Below are positions 57,429 to 64,000 of a stretch of DNA of 64,000 nt, in pieces. The stretch lies in the NCBI GenBank assembly GCA_035478775.1, contig DATIJG010000012.1:46143-110142 (forward strand), read 5' to 3'. Numbering within the stretch: the first letter of the stretch is position 1; each line of letters starts with the position of its first letter. The DNA comes from CAMLQK01 sp035478775 (GTDB taxonomy: Bacteria > Patescibacteriota > Saccharimonadia > Saccharimonadales > UBA4665). The notes under the pieces were generated by a model. That model saw only the letters and a list, made by a program, of their open reading frames with translations. It was not told the DNA's origin and did no database searches. Both the position numbers and the translations under genes were made by a program.

Positions 57429-58877
57429 ATGAAGCAGACGCAAGAGCAGGCCAACATCGTAGTTTTTGGTGGAAGCGGTCATTGGACCGAGCAGAACCAC
57501 TACCCGGCGATACTTTCTCTTAGGCAGCAGGGATACGATGTGCGTGTTGTCGCTATTTGTGATATCGTTGACCCATACAGCGAGATGGCTCATACGAACT
57601 ATACGCGCGAAAGTCTTGACCAGATATTGGCGCAAGATAGTCCCGATTGGATAAACCCGGCCGACTTTAAAGATGATAACGCGCTTACCTCACACCTTCA
57701 AAAGTATGCTGTAGAGCATCACTTAAACGTGGCCATTATCGCGACCAACCCTACATGTCACTATTTGTATGCGTTGTGGGCGGCGCAACATAGTATCCAT
57801 GTGTTGTGCGACAAGCCGCTTATTGCCACACCTGACGCCAGTTGGGTGCCGGCTCAGGCTCAGTTGATTGAAAAGCAGTTTACAAAGCTTTTGGGTGTTA
57901 TACGAGTTCACGAAAAGCGCAACTCTAATTATACATTTTGTATGCCGCTTCGTCGTCGCGTATTGGCACCATACGTAGAAATTGCCCAAGGTCTTCGTGA
58001 TGTTTACGAACGCACCGGCCAAGGTATAACACATATGAATATTATCGTGAACGGTGGCATTCACCGATACCCGCGCGAATTTTTGAAAGCGGGCGCGCAC
58101 GGATTTGTAGAAGGTATTGGCTCGCTTTCACACTCAAATTACCACTATCTTGATTTTATGGCCTGGTGTTTGCAATTAGCGCCCGGCGATGCTGTGAGTA
58201 TAGGGGTACGAGCCATATCAGTAACACGCGTGCAAGACTATTTAAATGCCAAAGGTTACAAGCAGCTGATGAAACTAAACAAAGAGGACGCCGCGGTAGT
58301 CGTCGGCAGCACTAAGCTTAGCAACAGTATTTTGCGTGCGGAACTTGATTTTACGTTCTGCTTTACGCTGTATAACGCCCAAGGCAACCCGGTAGGACAG
58401 ATCATGTATAGCAATAGTCATACTGCATTTTCGCCGCGTTTGGCACGGTATAGCCCCGACACCTTAGACCACGCCAACCAGAACGGCGGCGGTCGTATGT
58501 CGCAGGTATTTGTCGATGTGCACCAAGGTGTGCTACAAAACTGGCTGGCAATTAAGAACGACATTGTTTTCAATGAGAATGTCATTGAAGTGACACGCCG
58601 GCAACATCCAGCACTTGAAGGCAGATCACTGGAGCGCAAAGTGTTCAGTAAGGCGTATGAAATTGACACACTGACACCAGTACATTTAACTGAGTATTTC
58701 CTAAAAAAGACGATTGGCGAGGCCACCGCCGCAGAAATCTCCCAGTTACCGAATATTACTTCGCAAATTTTATCAGAACGCATATTTTCGGCATGTTACG
58801 AGCAGATCGCCCATTTATATAAACATCCAACACGTTTCTCGGAAGTTATTATCCCCATCAATTCGCGCCTTAGGTAA
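57429..58877 (+). CDS. Gfo/Idh/MocA-type oxidoreductase, 482 aa
   Basis: Rossmann NAD(P)-binding N-terminus (NIVVFGGSGHWTEQNHYPAI), then VAIIATNPTCHYLYALWAAQ and CDKPLIAT near residue 137, matching the family E/D-K-P motif with its catalytic Lys. The C-terminal domain is larger than usual, about 300 residues. A GxxHxxYHYLDFMAWCL helix near residue 236 may carry active-site His residues. Substrates are typically sugars or inositol derivatives; the identity here is unknown. It has a long regulated leader and is followed at 57 nt by the NDT-RHH gene. Confidence 0.75.
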   Translation: MKQTQEQANIVVFGGSGHWTEQNHYPAILSLRQQGYDVRVVAICDIVDPYSEMAHTNYTRESLDQILAQDSPDWINPADFKDDNALTSHLQKYAVEHHLNVAIIATNPTCHYLYALWAAQHSIHVLCDKPLIATPDASWVPAQAQLIEKQFTKLLGVIRVHEKRNSNYTFCMPLRRRVLAPYVEIAQGLRDVYERTGQGITHMNIIVNGGIHRYPREFLKAGAHGFVEGIGSLSHSNYHYLDFMAWCLQLAPGDAVSIGVRAISVTRVQDYLNAKGYKQLMKLNKEDAAVVVGSTKLSNSILRAELDFTFCFTLYNAQGNPVGQIMYSNSHTAFSPRLARYSPDTLDHANQNGGGRMSQVFVDVHQGVLQNWLAIKNDIVFNENVIEVTRRQHPALEGRSLERKVFSKAYEIDTLTPVHLTEYFLKKTIGEATAAEISQLPNITSQILSERIFSACYEQIAHLYKHPTRFSEVIIPINSRLR

Positions 58878-58934
58878 AGCTGGCCTTTTTGTTGTATATG
58901 TTATATCATAGACAGAGTTAAATTGAGAATTTAA

Positions 58935-59516
58935 ATGCTAATTCACTTTGTTGCTTCTAGAACGAGCCTCGAGCGCGATATTCGGTACTATCGGCGTATT
59001 CTCGACGTTGTACGCGCCGACGGTCATACTTTGACTACTGAATGGGTTGAAGAATCATACGATATCGCTAAAAATCGAAGGAACGAGTATGTCAAGCTCG
59101 ACTGGAGCACGATTTATACCAAAAACATGGAAGCGGTTGCTAAAACTGACCTTGTTATTGCCGAGGTAACTGATGACGCCTTTGCGGTAGGCTTCCAGGT
59201 GGCAACTGCTTTGCAACAAAAGAAGCCAACGCTGCTTTTACAACGCGATATGGGTGGTATGCCGAGCGCGTTTTATCCGTCGGCCGCCAAAGATAACTTA
59301 CTGACGCACCACTTTTACAAAGAAGAGGACCTCGAAAAAATCGTCGAAGCGTTTGTTAAAGAAAATCGCATTGACAACAAAGATCTGCGCTTTAACTTCT
59401 TTATTGACCGCCAAATCTATAATTATTTACGCTGGGCAGCATTTAAAACCGGCAAAACCAAGGCCGAAATTTTGCGCGAATTAGTACAACGCGAAATCAA
59501 AGAACGCGAATATTAA
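58935..59516 (+). CDS. Degenerate nucleoside 2-deoxyribosyltransferase-like domain fused to ribbon-helix-helix, 193 aa
   Basis: Residues 1-145 resemble the NDT/DNPH1 fold: LIHFVASRT strand, IYTKNMEAVAKTDLVIAEVTDD near 60-81, then AVGFQVATALQQKKPTLLL. DNPH1-type enzymes have their nucleophilic Glu in G-Y-E-L-G at this point, but here the residue is Gln88, so catalysis is doubtful. Residues 151-189 (LRFNFFIDRQIYNYLRWAAF, KTKAEILRELVQREI) match a ribbon-helix-helix DNA-binding domain. A ligand-sensing transcription factor is the simplest reading. It could act on the palindromes at 57144-57210. A GTTGTATA half-site recurs in its own upstream gap. Confidence 0.7.
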   Translation: MLIHFVASRTSLERDIRYYRRILDVVRADGHTLTTEWVEESYDIAKNRRNEYVKLDWSTIYTKNMEAVAKTDLVIAEVTDDAFAVGFQVATALQQKKPTLLLQRDMGGMPSAFYPSAAKDNLLTHHFYKEEDLEKIVEAFVKENRIDNKDLRFNFFIDRQIYNYLRWAAFKTGKTKAEILRELVQREIKEREY

Positions 59517-59558
59517 GTAGCAAAAACAAGCTAGGGTCTAGTGGCAGAAAAGTAAAGA

Positions 59559-59641
59559 GCCCAAGGATGCACTAGGTTACACGTGCAGTTCTCGAGCAAA
59601 GCGAGATCTAGTTTGAGTATGAACCTAGTACATCCTTGGGC
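59559..59641. repeat. Long imperfect inverted repeat, 20-nt arms
   Basis: Left arm 59559-59578 and right arm 59622-59641 pair at 19 of 20 positions (GCCCAAGGATG... with ...CATCCTTGGGC). The 43-nt interior holds a second stem TCTCG/CGAGA (59590-59606). No T tract follows on either strand, unlike the terminators in this window. It lies between convergent genes and may be a stable RNA hairpin or a mobile-element trace. Confidence 0.7.
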
Positions 59642-59651
59642 GTACTAGTGA

Positions 59652-60308
59652 TTATTTATCGTTTTTGAAGCGACGCTCGACACGCTTAAACTGGCCGCGC
59701 AGCCAAACACGTAAGCGTTCGTCTTTTGCTACGTGGTACACGGTTGGGCCAAAGGTAAATAAGGTCGCCACACCAACAGCTGGTAAAATGTAGTGGTCAA
59801 TGTTTGGTATTTTGCTGCCAAGCCAGTAGCCGAGCAAGATAAGGGCAGTCACCCACAGGCCACCGCCAATAACGTTATACAGGCTAAATTTGCGCCGATC
59901 CATTTTCGCGGCACCAGCAACGAGTGGTGCAAAAGTACGGATGACTGGCAAAAAACGCGCCAGCAAAACAGTTTTCCCGCCATGTTTTTCGTAAAAGTCA
60001 CTGGCTTTTACAATGTATTCTTGCCTAAAAACTAAACCGTCCTTTTTGCGGAATAACCTCGGACCGCTTTTTTTGCCGATGTAATAGCCCACTTCGTTGC
60101 CCAAAATTGAACCGATCCAGGCCACCAGCAGCACACCCGCTAGGGGTAATTTGCCTTGGGCCGCAAAAAAACCAGCCGGAAACAACAACGTGTCGCCCGG
60201 CAAAAAGAAACCAACCAGCAAGCCGGATTCGGCAAAAATAATAAAACCAATAATTATAAGAGTAGTAAGCGTACCAGCGCCGCTCAAAAGGTGATTTGGG
60301 TCTAACAT
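59652..60308 (-). CDS. DedA family membrane protein, 218 aa
   Basis: SNARE-associated/DedA family: an N-terminal helix (LTTLIIIGFIIFAESGLLVGFFLPGDTLLFPAGF) with the conserved ES...G..LPGD pattern, GNEVGYYIGKKSGPRLFRKKD near residue 80, the family Arg motif ARFLPVIRTFAPLVAGAAKM near 122, and three further helices. DedA proteins are undecaprenyl-phosphate or phospholipid flippases supporting envelope homeostasis. ATG 60308 is chosen because -10 TAATCT ends 8 nt before it on the minus strand. Confidence 0.88.
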   Translation of the reverse strand: MLDPNHLLSGAGTLTTLIIIGFIIFAESGLLVGFFLPGDTLLFPAGFFAAQGKLPLAGVLLVAWIGSILGNEVGYYIGKKSGPRLFRKKDGLVFRQEYIVKASDFYEKHGGKTVLLARFLPVIRTFAPLVAGAAKMDRRKFSLYNVIGGGLWVTALILLGYWLGSKIPNIDHYILPAVGVATLFTFGPTVYHVAKDERLRVWLRGQFKRVERRFKNDK

Positions 60309-60316
60309 ACCCTTTA

Positions 60317-60362
60317 AGATTACAGGGCGATGCCGCAAGTGTCCACCAGAAAATGCTATACT
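60317..60362. promoter_or_regulatory. Divergent promoters for dedA (-) and rplY (+)
   Basis: Minus strand: TGGACA (60340-60345), 17 bp, TAATCT (60317-60322), 8 nt before ATG 60308. Plus strand: extended -10 TGC-TATACT (60357-60362), 31 nt before ATG 60394. Confidence 0.65.
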
Positions 60363-60393
60363 TAATTATGATGGGTATTAAAAGGAGGATATC

Positions 60394-61089
60394 ATGCAAG
60401 AAGTGACGCTCGAACTGGAAAAACGGGAAGTGACTGGCAAGGCTGTAAAAAACGTTCGTAAGGCGGGTTTTATCCCTGCTGTTATTCATGACCATGGCAA
60501 GCCTTCGGTAGTTGTACAGGGTGAATACCAGGCGACTCATAAGGCATATCACGATGCAGGAAAACACTCTCCGGTACATGTGAGTGCTGACGGCAAGAAG
60601 TACATCACCATTATTAAAACGGTAACTTTTGACCCTCAATATAACTCTATTTCACACATTGTTTTTAATGCAGTAAAAGCGCACGAAAAGGTGACCACCG
60701 ATGTGCCAGTGCGTATTAAGCTTAATGAGGGTAACGAATCGACTCCGGCAGAGCGCGCTAGCTTACTAGTGCTACACAATCTAGCGAGTGTCGAAATTGA
60801 AGCACCTGCCAGCAAGCTGCCTGAAGCACTGGAATTTGACGGCGAAAAATTAGTAGAAGTTGGCGATCATGTAACCGTTGCCGACCTTATCGTGCCACAA
60901 GGCGTTGAGGTTAAAACTGACGCCGGCCAAACTATCGCCAGCGTATTTGAACCAAGCGCGGTTGCAGCTGCCAACGACGCAGCCGGTGGCGATGAAGAAG
61001 AACCGGCCGAAGGCGAAGAAGTTGAAGCGACGGACGTTGCTCAAACCGCAACGCCCACAACTGAACCAACTGCGGCCGAAAAAGCCTAA
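60394..61089 (+). CDS. rplY: 50S ribosomal protein L25 (CTC form), 231 aa
   Basis: 5S rRNA-binding protein. The N-terminal L25 domain is clear (LELEKREVTGKAVKNVRKAGFIPAVIHDHG), followed by the TL5/CTC C-terminal beta domain (HEKVTTDVPVRIKLNEG, VTVADLIVPQGVEV). A long acidic tail of about 45 residues follows (GGDEEEPAEGEEVEA). One of the few genes here with a textbook Shine-Dalgarno (AAAAGGAGG, 5 nt before ATG), fitting its high expression. Confidence 0.95.
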   Translation: MQEVTLELEKREVTGKAVKNVRKAGFIPAVIHDHGKPSVVVQGEYQATHKAYHDAGKHSPVHVSADGKKYITIIKTVTFDPQYNSISHIVFNAVKAHEKVTTDVPVRIKLNEGNESTPAERASLLVLHNLASVEIEAPASKLPEALEFDGEKLVEVGDHVTVADLIVPQGVEVKTDAGQTIASVFEPSAVAAANDAAGGDEEEPAEGEEVEATDVAQTATPTTEPTAAEKA

Positions 61090-61104
61090 CTTAAAAACTG
61101 TAAT

Positions 61105-61138
61105 AAAAAACGGCCGTTAAAAACAATGGCCGTTTTTT
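61105..61138. terminator. Bidirectional terminator between rplY and the ABC exporter
   Basis: Perfect 11-nt arms AAAAAACGGCC (61105-61115) and GGCCGTTTTTT (61128-61138), usable from both convergent genes. Confidence 0.85.
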
Positions 61139-61169
61139 ATTTTTGGAGGTTGCCCAGGGCGGCTACTCC

Positions 61170-62951
61170 TTACTCTTCTATAAAACCACCGCTCTGATGT
61201 GCCCACAGCTGCGCATAAGTACCTTTCTTAGCAAGCAACTGCTCGTGCGAGCCTTGCTCGGTAATTTTGCCCCTAGCCAGCACGATGATGCGATCCATCT
61301 TTTGGATGGTGCTTAGGCGGTGCGCAATCACAATCGTAGTGCGGTTTTGCATGAGCTTTTGCAACGCCTGTTGAATGAGCACTTCGCTTTCACTGTCGAG
61401 CGCGCTGGTGGCTTCATCGAGCACTAAAATTGGCGCATCCTTTAAAATGGCTCGGGCGATAACAATACGCTGACGCTGGCCACCACTCAACTTCACACCA
61501 CGCTCACCGACCAAAGTGCTATAACCGTCCTGCAGGCCCTCGATAAATTCGGCTGCATTAGCTTGGCGTGCCGCCGCAAAAATTTCTTCATCGGTTGCGC
61601 CTGGCCGCCCGTAGGCAATATTTTCTTTAATAGAACGGTGAAATAACAGAGGTTCTTGCGGCACGTACGCAATGTGGCGCCGCAAATCATCTTGGGTAAC
61701 ATGGGCAATATTTTGGCCGTCAATGTTAATGGCGCCGCCATCAATGTCGGAAAACCGCAGCAGAATGCGTGTTAAAGTGGTTTTGCCCGAACCGGAATGT
61801 CCGACCAGCCCGATCTTTTCACCCGGAGCAATAGTTAAGTTTAAGCCGTTGAACAAGGCTCCGTCGGCTCCGTCGTGCGTAAATATCACGTTTTCGAAAG
61901 CAATCATGCCATTTTTAACGAGCATCTCTTCGGGTTTTGCCGGATCTAAAACCTCTGGCCTTTGCTGCAGCACTTTCACCATATCGCTGGCATCACCAAT
62001 AGATCGGTTGAAATTGCGCATCGTTGAGCCGCTGAAATTCCAGAGCTGTTGGCTAATGTTGGCCGTGTAGGTCAAAATTAAGAATACGGTGGCAATGTCG
62101 GCGTTAAAGATTACTACCCCAGCTGCCGCCATAGTAAGTGAAAGCGCCGAAATGGCAGTTGTAATGCTGCTGAAATAAGCATCGCGCTTGGCGACGTGGC
62201 GCATTAGGCGCAAAGTTGCCCTACGCATGTCTTCTGACTTTTCATGGAAAACCTTCTCTTCAAATCCGCTGCCTGCAAAACTTTTAACCGCCATAACATT
62301 AGTGATATCGTCGGCCAAGTAGCCAATTTGCTTGCTATGCGCTTCGTTTTCGACAATATTGAGCCGGCGTATCTTTTCGGTTGCCAATAAGGTGCTCACT
62401 ATATAAAAAGCGGCGAACCCGACCAACCCGAGCACGAACTGCGGTGCCGAAGGGGCTAAAATGACCATCGTAAATACCAGCGACGAAACGAGCGGCAACA
62501 TTTGGAACACGATAGTGTCGGCCATACGCACGTACGCACCGGTTAACTTTGTAGCTTGTGAAACTAACGAACCGCCAAAAGTATTAGCGTGGAACGAAGC
62601 GCTCTGCAAAAGCAGATGTTTAAAAATACGCTCGTTAAGGTCACGGTTGACTCTCGATTCCAGCTTCCAAATAGTCATCACGATGAGACGCCAGGCGACT
62701 GCGCCGCCCAGAAACATCAGAATGGTATACCACACAAGTTCCGGCCCAAAACTGTGCCACAAATCGTGTTTAATGTAATTGCCTTTGCTCAAGCGGCCCA
62801 TTACGCGCGCTAAAATGAGCGGTGGAATGAACTGGTACACTAAAACAGTAAGCGGGGTGCCGATGAGCAAGCTCCATGTGTATTTAGGGTAGGTATTTGC
62901 ATGACGCCAGAATAAGCGCAGCGTATCTCTGGTGAGACTCATTGATTTCAT
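61170..62951 (-). CDS. ABC exporter, fused permease and ATPase, 593 aa
   Basis: Half-transporter of the MsbA/LmrA type. Six membrane helices (about residues 25-310) precede the ATPase domain with Walker A GHSGSGKTTLTR near residue 389, the Q-loop in YVPQEPLLFH near 435, signature LSGGQRQRIVIARAIL near 490, Walker B LVLDEATSALD near 510 and the H-loop IAHRLSTI near 545. It probably acts as a homodimer exporting a lipid, peptide or drug; substrate unknown. Monocistronic, convergent with rplY. Confidence 0.92.
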   Translation of the reverse strand: MKSMSLTRDTLRLFWRHANTYPKYTWSLLIGTPLTVLVYQFIPPLILARVMGRLSKGNYIKHDLWHSFGPELVWYTILMFLGGAVAWRLIVMTIWKLESRVNRDLNERIFKHLLLQSASFHANTFGGSLVSQATKLTGAYVRMADTIVFQMLPLVSSLVFTMVILAPSAPQFVLGLVGFAAFYIVSTLLATEKIRRLNIVENEAHSKQIGYLADDITNVMAVKSFAGSGFEEKVFHEKSEDMRRATLRLMRHVAKRDAYFSSITTAISALSLTMAAAGVVIFNADIATVFLILTYTANISQQLWNFSGSTMRNFNRSIGDASDMVKVLQQRPEVLDPAKPEEMLVKNGMIAFENVIFTHDGADGALFNGLNLTIAPGEKIGLVGHSGSGKTTLTRILLRFSDIDGGAINIDGQNIAHVTQDDLRRHIAYVPQEPLLFHRSIKENIAYGRPGATDEEIFAAARQANAAEFIEGLQDGYSTLVGERGVKLSGGQRQRIVIARAILKDAPILVLDEATSALDSESEVLIQQALQKLMQNRTTIVIAHRLSTIQKMDRIIVLARGKITEQGSHEQLLAKKGTYAQLWAHQSGGFIEE

Positions 62952-63209
62952 ATGTTTAGTCTTTCTGGTTAAAGGCTAGCTGATATTTTGCGGGAGTTGG
63001 CAGGCACGTTTTGGGATACGCGTTTAAATTGCGATTGCTCCAAGGTAATTTGTTGTTTGGGCGGTTTAAAGTTACTAAGAGAGTTAAAGGTTGGCCACAG
63101 GGTGACGCACGGGCGCCACAGTCCCAACTAATTTTTGTATGTTCATATGTAAGGCGCCTTTCCTTTAAATTTGTAAATGCTTTTTGATTATAACATGAAA
63201 GTCAAGATG

Positions 63210-63238
63210 CTGACAAAACGGGCTAAATATAGTATAAT
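63210..63238 (+). promoter_or_regulatory. trhO promoter CTGACA-17-TATAAT
   Basis: -35 at 63210-63215 and -10 at 63233-63238, ending 8 nt before ATG 63247. Confidence 0.7.
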
Positions 63239-63246
63239 TTGCTTCA

Positions 63247-64000
63247 ATGCAGAAAATATTACTTTACTATAAGTTCGCCCCTTTGGCCGACCCCGAAATG
63301 GCACGGTTGTGGCAGCGTGCATTATGCGAAAAGCTCAACCTCAAAGGCCGAATCTTAATTTCTAAACATGGCATAAACGGCACAGTTGGCGGTGACCTAA
63401 ACGACCTTAAGGCGTATGTAAAAGAAATGAAGCAGTATGCGCCATTTAAAAATACGATGTTTAAATGGTCAGAAGGCTCGCGCGATAATTTCCCGCGTTT
63501 AAGCGTAAAAGTACGCGACGAAATTGTGAGTTTTGGCGTACCTGAAGAGCTAAAAGTAGACGAAAACGGCGTGGTGGGTGGCGGCGTGCACTTAAAGCCG
63601 GCGGATGTGCACAAGCTCGTGCAAGAGCGCGGCGACGATGTTATCTTTTTCGATGGCCGCAATACGTACGAAGCACAAATCGGCAAATTTAAGAACGCCG
63701 TTGTGCCCGATGTGCGCACCTCTAAAGACTTCATCAAAGAAATTGAAGACCCTAAATATGATGCTATCAAAGATAAGCCAGTCGTAACTTATTGTACTGG
63801 CGGCATTCGTTGCGAAATCTTAAGCTCACTCATGAAAAACCGGGGTTTTAAAGAAGTTTACCAAATAGACGGCGGCATCGTAAAATACGGCGAAACATAT
63901 GGTGATGATGGCCTATGGGAAGGCTCGTTGTATGTGTTTGACGACCGTATGAACCTACGCTTTTCCGATAAGTCCAAAGACATCGGCGTGTGCGTGCACT
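63247..64000 (+). CDS. trhO: tRNA uridine(34) hydroxylase TrhO, rhodanese family (3' cut by window)
   Basis: The frame runs open from ATG 63247 to the window end (251 codons seen). The N-terminal domain (LLYYKFAPLADPEMARLWQR, RILISKHGINGTVGG) is the YceA/TrhO-specific part. The central rhodanese domain shows FFDGRNTYEAQIGKFKNA and the active-site Cys in VTYCTGGIRCE. The remaining visible part, YQIDGGIVKYGETYG and LYVFDDRMNLRF, is also TrhO-specific. It makes 5-hydroxyuridine at tRNA position 34. The last part, expected to hold a Cys-rich motif, lies beyond the window. Confidence 0.92.
   Translation, partial: MQKILLYYKFAPLADPEMARLWQRALCEKLNLKGRILISKHGINGTVGGDLNDLKAYVKEMKQYAPFKNTMFKWSEGSRDNFPRLSVKVRDEIVSFGVPEELKVDENGVVGGGVHLKPADVHKLVQERGDDVIFFDGRNTYEAQIGKFKNAVVPDVRTSKDFIKEIEDPKYDAIKDKPVVTYCTGGIRCEILSSLMKNRGFKEVYQIDGGIVKYGETYGDDGLWEGSLYVFDDRMNLRFSDKSKDIGVCVH

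Noticed and set aside
1..64000. UGA recoded as glycine or tryptophan, as in some CPR or Mollicutes
   Set aside because: TGA ends several genes at the expected place (delta at 26049, alpha at 27473, beta at 29619), with overlapping ATGA/GTGA junctions, so it is a normal stop.
1..64000. CRISPR array, insertion sequence or prophage
   Set aside because: No regularly spaced direct repeats, transposase motifs or phage structural genes were seen on either strand.

Overview
The window looks like chromosome of a Patescibacteria/CPR bacterium, most likely a Saccharibacteria (TM7) member. GC is moderate (about half, judged by eye). Genes are short and tightly packed, many with a -10 box almost touching the start codon. 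There are several Pro/Thr/Ser/Ala-rich surface proteins with one membrane anchor, and a streamlined set of informational genes. UGA is used as an ordinary stop (for example at 26049 and 27473), which argues against the UGA-recoding Gracilibacteria/Absconditabacteria. The lineage call rests on overall character, not on a marker alignment. I saw no CRISPR array, insertion sequence, prophage or rRNA operon.

Layout. 1-2950: the tail of a membrane protein, four small unknown genes and an HD-domain protein. 2993-5230 (minus): a DrrAB-type ABC exporter with its GbsR/MarR-like regulator, which has a palindromic operator over its own promoter. 5332-6550: a small membrane protein and a sigma-70-family factor. 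6658-9366 (minus): a 2H phosphoesterase-like protein, RidA, PhzF and a YheO/DauR-type regulator. 9517-10637: a PadR regulator and a HAAS/pentapeptide-repeat protein. 10686-13798 (minus): a Pr6Pr-type membrane protein and an MgtA-type P-type ATPase. 13879-17130: two paralogous anchored proteins separated by tRNA-Cys and followed by tRNA-Leu. 17232-19560: an aspartoacylase-like hydrolase and an HTH-fused EgtD-like methyltransferase. 19601-22702: metG behind a methionine-rich leader peptide, tatD and two small unknowns. 22744-29965: a cysteine desulfurase, then a divergent F1-type ATPase cluster (c-like hairpin fusion, b, delta, alpha, gamma, beta, epsilon) with no visible subunit a. 30140-37625: a surface locus with four secreted WxL-like beta proteins, a DUF916/WxL-interacting-like anchor and a PKD protein. 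37665-49741: housekeeping and cell envelope (mnmA, GGDEF, alaS, FtsA/PilM-like ATPase, ruvX, mltG, LysM-CHAP hydrolase, obg). 49791-56419: exonuclease I, small membrane proteins and uvrA. 56568-59516: an island with two divergent transcription units around a palindrome-rich control region, including an NDT-like/ribbon-helix-helix fusion. 59652-64000: DedA, ribosomal protein L25, an ABC exporter and trhO, which is cut by the window end.

Regulation. The recurring signal is a sigma-A-like promoter whose -10 box ends 6-8 nt before the ATG in about fourteen places. Those transcripts should be leaderless. Genes inside operons carry Shine-Dalgarno sequences or 4-nt ATGA/GTGA overlaps instead. Where an upstream in-frame codon lies inside or before such a promoter, I moved the start to the ATG just downstream.

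Most worth pursuing: the unusual F1-type ATPase locus; the WxL/WxLIP-like surface system; the Met-codon leader peptide in front of metG; the NDT-RHH regulatory island at 56.5-59.5 kb; and the structured leader with an overlapping small ORF before the LysM-CHAP gene.
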